From Struthidea cinerea (lineage: Eukaryota > Chordata > Aves > Passeriformes > Corcoracidae): a stretch of DNA of 64,000 bases. Below the pieces are notes generated by a model, which was given only the letters and a program-made list of their open reading frames with translations, had not been told where the DNA came from and ran no database searches. This document shows positions 62,401-64,000 of this stretch, piece after piece; within the stretch, counting starts at the first letter, position 1; the number at the start of each line of letters is the position of its first letter. A program made the position numbers and the translations under genes. The stretch covers positions 935,244 through 999,243 of the forward strand of contig VZTI01003143.1 of assembly GCA_013397865.1 (NCBI GenBank). The letters run 5' to 3'.

Positions 62401-63991
62401 AGAATTTGAACACATTAAGTGTGCCCAAATGCTGACATGTACCACCTTTTCTAGATATACTTGGCAAAGTATCCTACGGAATATCAGAAACTTGAAAATT
62501 GCAGACCTGCAGGAAACCCCTTAGTTCTATTTCAGCCAATAGTGTAAAAATCTTTTGAGAAAATAGTCTTTAGGTCTATTCTTGCACAAAGAAAAAGATT
62601 ACTATCAGCCTTGAACCTTTAGCAAAGTATATTGTATAATAAATTCATTTGTAGAGGGAAATCTTCCCTATGCAGCAGTTTGTTGAAAAAACTGTGTATG
62701 GAACAGTTCTTCCCATTAGTGTTTTACTTCAGGCTCAAGACTGTTTTCTTGTTTTATAGTGCTGGTGTTGGAAGGACAGGCACATACATAGTGTTAGACA
62801 GCATGCTGCAGCAAATTCAGCATGAAGGGACAGTCAACATATTTGGATTCTTAAAACACATACGTACCCAAAGGAACTACTTGGTGCAGACTGAGGTAAG
62901 AATAAAATATAAATAGCATGAGACTATTACAAACTATTTCTGATTGTGGGAGGAGAGATGATGCAGTCCTCTTTTTGGCACCACCAGACAGACAGAAACC
63001 AGTCACCAGACTGGGTGGGATTTTCCCTTTTGCTTCCCTTAGTTTTATAGAGACATCCTTCTAGGCACACTTAGAGCAGTGCACTAGAAATTACCTTTCT
63101 GTGAGCTCTTTTCTGTTTATTAAGGAGGACTCAGAAGGAAGCCTGTATAAATGATGTTTCCCACAGTAGTGCTTTCTTGGCAGGACTCGTATTTTTGTCA
63201 CAGAGCTTTTTGAGGAAGCACCATTGTCAGGCTTTCAGACCTTCACTGAAACTCATCAAACAGTTTATATTAGGCAATAAAATATGGGAAAAAAGCTGTC
63301 TCAGACAGAAAATTATATATAGATGCTTTAAACTGAAGATTGTATATAAAATATTGAAAGACCAAGAGAAAACAATAAGGGCAACAGCAGGGCATTTGAA
63401 AGTCTTCAGGTTTCAGGAGCAGGTGTTTAGATTCCCCAGTGCCTTTCAACAGAAAAAAAAGTTAATCAACAGCTAGGGCGCTTGTTCCAAAGGATATGAG
63501 AGAGAAAATAGAGGTTAGCAGTAAGAACTAGGAGCAGGACTGGCTTGAAAATTTGACTTAAGGCTGTGCTTGCATTTTTAACTCTATTCTGTTAATGTGG
63601 TATATCACAGGTAGTGAGGATTTGGTATTATATCATATATATGTATGCATTGCAAGTGTAATTGTCAGTTGTGCTTGTAAACGTGTACTGACACTGCAGA
63701 GGGACAGCCTTTTTTGTAGAGGATCACATTTGAGAAAACCCCCGTGAAAAAATACTGACCACATCAGAAGTGGCAGCTTAACCAGAGGTATCCAGGGGAA
63801 TCTGAAAATCATGAGAGCTCAGAGATTTGGTTTTGTTTTCCTAGGAGCAATACATCTTTATTCATGATGCACTGGTCGAAGCAATACTCAGTAAAGAAAC
63901 AGAAGTCCTTGAGACTCACATTCATGCCTATGTTAATGCTCTCTTGATACCTGGACCAACAGGAAAGACCAGACTGGAGAAACAGTTCAAG
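11249..63991 (+). CDS. PTPRZ1: PTPRZ1 gene, exons 3-23 (partial): receptor-type tyrosine-protein phosphatase zeta
   Basis: Gene-level entry for the 21 exons listed separately. Spliced in order they give one open frame of 1989 full codons, against about 2300 residues in the mammalian protein. Domain order is carbonic-anhydrase-like, fibronectin III, very long Ser/Thr-rich stalk, single transmembrane helix, juxtamembrane segment and phosphatase D1. The single giant stalk exon separates PTPRZ1 from its paralogue PTPRG, which shares the other domains. The family member is a glial and neuronal chondroitin sulfate proteoglycan receptor for contactin, tenascins, pleiotrophin and midkine; ligand binding is known to reduce its phosphatase activity. 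The signal peptide, exon 2, D2 and both UTRs are outside the window. All introns are GT-AG and all phases match. Exon numbers assume two upstream exons as in mammals. Confidence 0.97.
11429..13254 (+). other. PTPRZ1 intron 3
   Basis: 1826 bp, GT-AG. Contains a degenerate GTTTA/GTTCA short repeat at about 12245-12281. No recognisable gene or mobile element otherwise. Confidence 0.85.
13255..13406 (+). CDS. PTPRZ1: PTPRZ1 exon 4: carbonic-anhydrase-like domain, zinc-site strand
   Basis: 152 bp, acceptor TTGTGCAG, donor GAG/gtaaag. Encodes (V)EINLTSDYYVSGGG through KITFHWGKCNASSDGSEHS to KFPLE. In catalytic carbonic anhydrases the matching strand is FHFHWG with two zinc His; here the first is Thr (codon 13329-13331) and only the second His remains (13335-13337). 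This agrees with the known loss of catalysis in the receptor phosphatases. N-glycosylation sequons NLTS and NASS are present. The exon ends on a complete codon. Confidence 0.96.
13407..14831 (+). other. PTPRZ1 intron 4
   Basis: 1425 bp, GT-AG. Holds a GC-richer patch at about 13735-14040 with short ORFs on both strands. It resembles no protein I recognise and could be an old interspersed repeat. Nothing else is supportable. Confidence 0.8.
14832..14927 (+). CDS. PTPRZ1: PTPRZ1 exon 5: carbonic-anhydrase-like domain
   Basis: 96 bp, 32 whole codons, phase 0 on both sides. Starts MQIYCYDADQF and ends ALSILFE. The Gln of MQIY (14835-14837) stands where the third zinc His of active carbonic anhydrases lies (ELHLVHW). 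The LSILFE strand is typical of the fold, in which active enzymes have AVLGIFL-like sequence. Because its length is a multiple of three, skipping would keep frame but remove core strands. Confidence 0.95.
14928..15186 (+). other. PTPRZ1 intron 5 (short)
   Basis: 259 bp, GT-AG, AT-rich; one of the two shortest introns in the window. No internal feature seen. Confidence 0.9.
15187..15253 (+). CDS. PTPRZ1: PTPRZ1 exon 6: carbonic-anhydrase-like domain
   Basis: 67 bp, acceptor TTTTAACAG, donor TTG/gtaagt. Encodes IGLEDNPDYNSIINGVDSV then SRF, ending one base into a Gly codon. It matches the mammalian segment that begins VGTEENLDF and ends DGVESVSRFG, with moderate divergence in the first third. 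Confidence 0.94.
15254..18731 (+). other. PTPRZ1 intron 6
   Basis: 3478 bp, GT-AG. Contains the CR1 copy at 15385-16165. The rest, including 16200-18700, is AT-rich with only short chance ORFs on either strand. Confidence 0.85.
15385..16165 (+). mobile_element. CR1 LINE, truncated 3' portion (plus strand)
   Basis: Begins with a degraded form of the CR1 phrase GACTGGAGAACTGG, continues through a GGGTGCATCAGGCACCGCATCAC block, a GAGTGCATCCAGAGAAGGGCAACCAAG block and a GGACTGGGACAGGCTCCCCAGAGAAGT block, and ends with the CR1 3' signature GGAGTTGGACTTGATGATTCT followed by TTCCAACTTGAGATATT and TCTCTGATT. This order is diagnostic of avian CR1. Internal deletions and stop codons show that it is 5'-truncated and dead. 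It sits in sense orientation in intron 6. Family assignment is from memory. Confidence 0.92.
18732..18889 (+). CDS. PTPRZ1: PTPRZ1 exon 7: carbonic-anhydrase-like domain
   Basis: 158 bp, acceptor ATTTTTTCAG, donor CAG/gtaatt. Encodes (G)KQAPLEPFILLNLLPN, then ATDKYYTYNGSLSAPPCSE and TVEWIVFKDTISISENQ. The YNGSLSAPPC segment matches YPGSLTTPP of carbonic anhydrases; the Thr pair at the active-site floor is Ser-Ala here. The Cys of PPCSE is the likely disulfide partner of the Cys in exon 3. Sequons NATD and NGSL are present. Confidence 0.96.
18890..19448 (+). other. PTPRZ1 intron 7
   Basis: 559 bp, GT-AG, pyrimidine-rich acceptor (TTTTTTCCTCTCCTCTTCTAG). No other feature recognised. Confidence 0.9.
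19449..19599 (+). CDS. PTPRZ1: PTPRZ1 exon 8: end of carbonic-anhydrase-like domain
   Basis: 151 bp. Encodes LAVFCEVLTMQQSGYVMLM, then DYLQNNFREQQYKFFGQVF and SSYTGQEEIHEA, ending one base into the Val codon finished by exon 9. It is nearly identical to the mammalian segment except FFG for FSR before QVF. NNFRxxQ is the usual C-terminal carbonic anhydrase signature (NFRPxQ in enzymes). Confidence 0.96.
21500..22440 (+). mobile_element. LTR-like interspersed repeat (probable avian endogenous retrovirus LTR, family uncertain)
   Basis: A GC-rich block in an otherwise AT-rich intron. It has imperfect internal units of the type CCTGCAGCCCATGGTGAAAC, GACCCACAGTGTAGCAGTCTG and GAACCCCACACTGGAGCAGAG, then GAAGGAGCGGCAGAG, a long TTTGTTTTTGTTTC tract, a GATAAAT signal, GAGTCTGTTTTGCCCATGA, and an end near GGCACCTGGTGGCCAACCAAGG. 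This order recurs in bird genomes as I remember them and looks like an LTR. No retroviral coding sequence lies beside it, so it would be a solo LTR. Edges and family are uncertain. Confidence 0.6.
24296..24320. repeat. Perfect inverted repeat, 11-bp arms, 3-nt loop
   Basis: CTTTGTCTAGA, then TAC, then TCTAGACAAAG. Too short to be a miRNA precursor; no function known. Confidence 0.85.
24997..25181 (+). CDS. PTPRZ1: PTPRZ1 exon 9: fibronectin type III domain, first half
   Basis: 185 bp, acceptor TTTCTTCCAG, donor TTG/gtaact. Two bases finish Val, then CSSEPENVQSDPKNYTSLL, VTWERPRVVYDTTIERFAV and onward to FLTDGYQDL. The VTWERP Trp is the conserved core Trp of fibronectin III strand B. The domain is extracellular, between the carbonic-anhydrase-like domain and the stalk. 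Ends in phase 0, matching exon 10. Confidence 0.97.
25182..25893 (+). other. PTPRZ1 intron 9
   Basis: 712 bp, GT-AG, with a poly-T run near 25711-25724. No other feature. Confidence 0.9.
25894..26020 (+). CDS. PTPRZ1: PTPRZ1 exon 10: fibronectin type III domain, second half
   Basis: 127 bp, acceptor TTTTTTCTTCTAG, donor CAG/gtaagt. Encodes GAILNNLLPNTSYVLQIVA, then VCSNGLYGKYSDQVIVDMP and LEDA, ending one base into the next codon. LLPNTSYVLQIVAVCSNG is the classical fibronectin III strand E-F region (L-P-x-T-x-Y), including a sequon at NTS. Confidence 0.97.
28736..28765. repeat. Exact tandem 10-mer, 3 copies (GTTTAATTAA)
   Basis: Three uninterrupted copies. Each unit contains TTAATTAA, a core recognised by many homeodomain proteins; any regulatory meaning is inference. 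Confidence 0.9.
30703..30743 (-). other. Potential G-quadruplex sequence on the minus strand
   Basis: The + strand has C-runs at 30706-30709, 30715-30718, 30725-30728, 30730-30733, 30735-30737 and 30740-30743. On the minus strand this reads as six runs of at least three G; the first four are separated by only one or two bases (GGGGCAGGGTGGGGAGGGG). It fits the usual G3+N1-7 rule and stands out in AT-rich intron 10. Confidence 0.65.
32292..32335 (+). CDS. PTPRZ1: PTPRZ1 exon 11: short acidic linker
   Basis: 44 bp, acceptor TTGTTTTATAG, donor GAG/gtatag. Encodes EADLIPELSESEEYE. It corresponds to the mammalian linker PELDLFPELIGTEEI, with the core DL-x-PEL conserved. Ends phase 0, matching the start of exon 12. 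The donor is weak at +5/+6 (gtatag). Skipping it would shift the frame. Confidence 0.9.
32336..34901 (+). other. PTPRZ1 intron 11
   Basis: 2566 bp, GT-AG, acceptor TTTTTTTCAAAG. A small inverted repeat (ACTTTGGT / ACCAAAGT, 34756-34763 and 34769-34776) lies about 125 bp upstream of exon 12. A slightly GC-richer patch at 33840-34080 is unidentified. Confidence 0.85.
34902..38469 (+). CDS. PTPRZ1: PTPRZ1 exon 12: giant Ser/Thr-rich chondroitin-sulfate stalk
   Basis: 3568 bp, 1189 codons plus one base, a single open frame. The open frame runs 30 bases further 5', but the AAAG/GAT acceptor and the phase set the exon start at GATGAAGTTGATG. The product is a mucin-like, disordered extracellular stalk that carries chondroitin sulfate in long receptor and phosphacan forms. 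Ser-Gly sites in acidic context include SSGTEP (35250-35264), SSGEYG (35784-35801) and ESGSGQG (38268-38288). The block around QTTQPVYNGE to EVFPLVTPLL (about 35835-35913) is nearly identical to mammals, whereas most of the stalk is divergent. Only two Cys occur, as CISC at 37935-37946, just after an acidic Tyr patch (37890-37919). The donor is CAG/gttagt. Confidence 0.97.
35856..35858 (+). promoter_or_regulatory. Internal 5' splice site in exon 12 (short receptor isoform)
   Basis: AATG/GTGAGAT: exon part would end at 35856, intron at 35857. The cut leaves one base of a codon, the same phase as the normal end of exon 12, so joining to exon 13 keeps frame (Asn then Glu-Ala-Ser-Asn). As I recall, the human short isoform lacks residues 755-1614, and counting along the human sequence puts that junction at the same VYN/GE site. 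Confidence 0.75.
38472..38564 (+). other. Candidate phosphacan-type 3' end: stop codon and poly(A) signal
   Basis: If exon 12 is not spliced, the protein ends SEAG-stop before the transmembrane exon, giving a secreted ectodomain. The first AATAAA is 85 bases after the stop. Phosphacan is the known secreted PTPRZ1 product in mammals; whether this exact end is used here is inference. Confidence 0.5.
39342..39368. repeat. AAAC microsatellite
   Basis: About six and a half perfect AAAC units within intron 12. Confidence 0.9.
42069..42213 (+). CDS. PTPRZ1: PTPRZ1 exon 13: transmembrane segment
   Basis: 145 bp, acceptor CTGCAG, donor GAG/gtaagt. Two bases finish Glu, then ASNISHESRIGLAESLESE, KKT, and a hydrophobic run from VIPLVVVSALTFICLVILVG to ILIYW (42137-42211, about 25 residues). 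The exon ends two bases into an Arg codon that begins the cytoplasmic side. Almost identical to mammals. It supplies the only membrane anchor, so transcripts ending before it are secreted. Confidence 0.97.
43960..44290 (-). mobile_element. LTR-like repeat, minus strand (probable avian endogenous retrovirus LTR)
   Basis: Read on the minus strand: GGGCCATTAGCTGTTATCACC, then GTGAGATGCTCCACCCAGG, GGAGGAGCCAAGCATTCCCA, a TATA-like GGATATAACCTG, then a downstream region ending in CACCCTAACAGGGTGTTAGG and TAGTATCTGACTTTGTCAGTG. This arrangement of CCATT, TATA-like box and leader matches an LTR pattern that I remember from bird genomes. No internal viral genes are present beside it, so a solo LTR is likely. 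Exact ends and family are not determined. Confidence 0.55.
45359..45383. repeat. Perfect palindrome, 12-bp arms around one base
   Basis: GTTATTTGGTTT, then A, then AAACCAAATAAC. AT-rich; function unknown. Confidence 0.85.
49649..49740 (+). CDS. PTPRZ1: PTPRZ1 exon 14: juxtamembrane segment
   Basis: 92 bp, acceptor TTCCTCTCTAG, donor CAG/gtattt. Encodes (R)KCFQTAHFYLEDNTSPRVI, then SAPPAPIFPVS, ending one base into Asp. KCFQTAHFYLED is a hallmark of the PTPRZ/PTPRG juxtamembrane region. The Cys next to the membrane is a possible palmitoylation site (inference). Confidence 0.96.
49741..52985 (+). other. PTPRZ1 intron 14
   Basis: 3245 bp, GT-AG. AT-rich with no recognised mobile element. The section 52210-52460, rich in TAAT and ATGCCA-like motifs, looks like unique non-coding sequence. 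Chance ORFs only. Confidence 0.85.
52986..53071 (+). CDS. PTPRZ1: PTPRZ1 exon 15: juxtamembrane / start of wedge
   Basis: 86 bp, acceptor CCCCTAAG, donor GAG/gtatgg. Encodes (D)DVGAIPIKHFPKHVADLHA, then SNGFSEEFE, ending phase 0. Very close to the mammalian sequence (SSGFTEEFE). Its end abuts the alternatively used 21-nt exon. Confidence 0.96.
53072..55378 (+). other. PTPRZ1 intron 15
   Basis: 2307 bp, GT-AG. The 3' end has long T-runs and a TGC triplet at 55359-55361 ahead of the microexon acceptor. A GC-richer patch at 54840-54990 is unidentified. Confidence 0.85.
55379..55399 (+). CDS. PTPRZ1: PTPRZ1 exon 16: 21-nt microexon (TLKEFYQ)
   Basis: Seven codons, phase 0 at both edges, acceptor CCCTCATTAG, donor CAG/gtaagg. 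Encodes TLKEFYQ, which in mammals lies between EEFE and EVQSC just before the phosphatase domain. Skipping it would give FE directly followed by EIQSC, the arrangement seen in the paralogue PTPRG (FEEVQRC), so inclusion is probably regulated. The identity with the mammalian heptapeptide and the perfect junctions make the exon certain; regulation is inference supported by what I recall of alternative use in mammals. Confidence 0.95.
55400..55562 (+). other. PTPRZ1 intron 16 (163 bp)
   Basis: The shortest intron in the window, between the microexon and exon 17. GT-AG, with a T-rich acceptor (GTACTTTTTTTTCAG). Confidence 0.92.
55563..55659 (+). CDS. PTPRZ1: PTPRZ1 exon 17: start of phosphatase D1, KNRY motif
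   Basis: 97 bp. Encodes EIQSCTVDLGITSDSSNHP, DNKNKNRYINIVA, ending one base into Tyr. NKNRYINIVAYDH (continued in exon 18) is the conserved PTP motif 1 that forms part of the phosphotyrosine-recognition loop. Confidence 0.97.
55660..57102 (+). other. PTPRZ1 intron 17
   Basis: 1443 bp, GT-AG. No recognised gene, element or repeat; the ORFs are short and unsupported. Confidence 0.88.
57103..57185 (+). CDS. PTPRZ1: PTPRZ1 exon 18: phosphatase D1, phosphotyrosine loop
   Basis: 83 bp, acceptor TTTTACTGCAG, donor GAT/gtaagt. Encodes (Y)DHTRVKLAQLAEKDGKLTD and YINANYVD. DYINANYVDGY is PTP motif 2, conserved in all classical tyrosine phosphatases. Ends phase 0. Confidence 0.97.
57186..57906 (+). 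other. PTPRZ1 intron 18
   Basis: 721 bp, GT-AG, AT-rich. Nothing further recognised. Confidence 0.9.
57907..58041 (+). CDS. PTPRZ1: PTPRZ1 exon 19: phosphatase D1 core
   Basis: 135 bp, 45 codons. Encodes GYNKPKAYIAAQGPLKSTA, EDFWRMIWEHNVEVIVMIT, NLIEKGR. AYIAAQGP, FWRMIWE and IVMITNLxEKGR are PTP motifs 3-5 of the hydrophobic core. Identical to mammals apart from a few conservative changes. Phase 0 at both ends. Confidence 0.97.
58042..59231 (+). other. PTPRZ1 intron 19
   Basis: 1190 bp, GT-AG, acceptor TCTTTTTAACAG. No recognised element; 58300-58800 is slightly GC-richer but unidentified. Confidence 0.88.
59232..59366 (+). CDS. PTPRZ1: PTPRZ1 exon 20: phosphatase D1
   Basis: 135 bp, 45 codons. 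Encodes RKCDQYWPAEGSEEYGNFL, VTQKSVHVLAYYTVRNFTL, RNTKIKK. KCxQYWP is PTP motif 6. The donor AAG/gtttgt departs from consensus at +3 and +4, the weakest GT donor in the gene here. It is accepted because the exon ends exactly where mammals continue with GSQKGR, encoded by exon 21. Confidence 0.96.
59367..60345 (+). other. PTPRZ1 intron 20
   Basis: 979 bp, GT-AG, acceptor TTTTTTCGTTGCAG. No supported features. Confidence 0.88.
60346..60509 (+). CDS. PTPRZ1: PTPRZ1 exon 21: phosphatase D1, WPD loop and catalytic Cys
   Basis: 164 bp. Encodes GSQKGRSSGRIVTQYHYTQ, WPDMGVPEYTLPVLTFVRK, ASHAKRHAVGPVVVHC, ending two bases into a Ser codon. WPDMGVPEY is the mobile WPD loop; its general-acid Asp is codon 60409-60411. 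The nucleophilic Cys of HCSAGVGRTG is codon 60505-60507, so the catalytic loop is split between this exon and exon 22. All catalytic residues are intact. Confidence 0.98.
60510..62759 (+). other. PTPRZ1 intron 21 (splits the catalytic loop)
   Basis: 2250 bp, GT-AG. It interrupts the PTP signature after the nucleophilic Cys. Retaining it would give Arg in place of Ser, followed quickly by a stop (HCRCGF-stop). No repeat or other gene recognised. Confidence 0.88.
62760..62895 (+). CDS. PTPRZ1: PTPRZ1 exon 22: phosphatase D1, P-loop Arg
   Basis: 136 bp. One base finishes Ser, then AGVGRTGTYIVLDSMLQQI, QHEGTVNIFGFLKHIRTQR, NYLVQTE. The P-loop Arg is codon 62773-62775. LVQTEEQY at the junction with exon 23 carries the Q-loop Gln that activates water in the second catalytic step. 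Ends phase 0 at GAG/gtaaga. Confidence 0.98.
62896..63844 (+). other. PTPRZ1 intron 22
   Basis: 949 bp, GT-AG, acceptor TTTTGTTTTCCTAG. No supported features. Confidence 0.88.
63845..63991 (+). CDS. PTPRZ1: PTPRZ1 exon 23: end of D1 and D1-D2 linker
   Basis: 147 bp, 49 codons, donor AAG/gtgagc. Encodes EQYIFIHDALVEAILSKET, EVLETHIHAYVNALLIPGP, TGKTRLEKQFK. EQYxFIHDALxEAI closes the D1 fold; the linker after it leads to the catalytically weak D2 domain, whose exons are beyond the window. The last nine bases of the window are the start of intron 23. Confidence 0.96.
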
Positions 63992-64000
63992 GTGAGCTCT

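Noticed and set aside
11249..63991. Assignment to PTPRG instead of PTPRZ1
   Set aside because: PTPRG lacks a 3.5-kb stalk exon and the TLKEFYQ microexon. The carbonic-anhydrase-like, stalk and juxtamembrane sequences match PTPRZ1 far better.

Overview
The window is eukaryotic, AT-rich, intron-dominated DNA from a vertebrate, almost certainly a bird. Truncated CR1 LINE copies of avian type lie at about 15385-16165 (+) and 7445-7600 (-), and two LTR-like repeats resemble ones common in bird genomes. No bacterial, CRISPR, tRNA or rRNA feature was seen.

All recognisable coding sequence belongs to one gene on the + strand: PTPRZ1, receptor-type tyrosine-protein phosphatase zeta/beta (the phosphacan gene). 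Twenty-one exons lie between 11249 and 63991. By analogy with the mammalian gene they are exons 3-23. Their splice phases join without a break into 5969 coding bases, 1989 complete codons. The signal peptide exon, exon 2 and the promoter lie upstream; the second phosphatase domain (D2) and the 3' UTR lie downstream.

Layout: 1-11248, intron 2. 11249-19599, six exons of a carbonic-anhydrase-like domain that lacks two of three zinc ligands. 24997-26020, two exons of a fibronectin type III domain. 32292-32335, a small linker exon. 34902-38469, one giant exon of 3568 bp for the Ser/Thr-rich, chondroitin-sulfate-bearing stalk. 42069-42213, the transmembrane helix. 49649-53071, the juxtamembrane region. 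55379-55399, a 21-nt microexon followed by a 163-bp intron. 55563-63991, the catalytic phosphatase domain D1 with WPD Asp, HCSAGVGRTG loop and Q-loop intact, ending at the D1/D2 linker.

The gene's product binds contactin, tenascin, pleiotrophin and midkine through its ectodomain on glia and neurons and dephosphorylates phosphotyrosine substrates inside the cell. The sequence carries visible means for the three known product types: a full receptor; a short receptor, through a phase-matched internal donor at 35856/35857; and a secreted phosphacan-like form, by reading through the terminal donor of the giant exon into an immediate stop with poly(A) signals nearby. No previously undescribed biological system was found. 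The main points for follow-up are these isoform switches, the microexon, an isolated CxxC/acidic-Tyr patch in the stalk, apparent turnover of glycosaminoglycan sites relative to mammals, and a few intronic structures.
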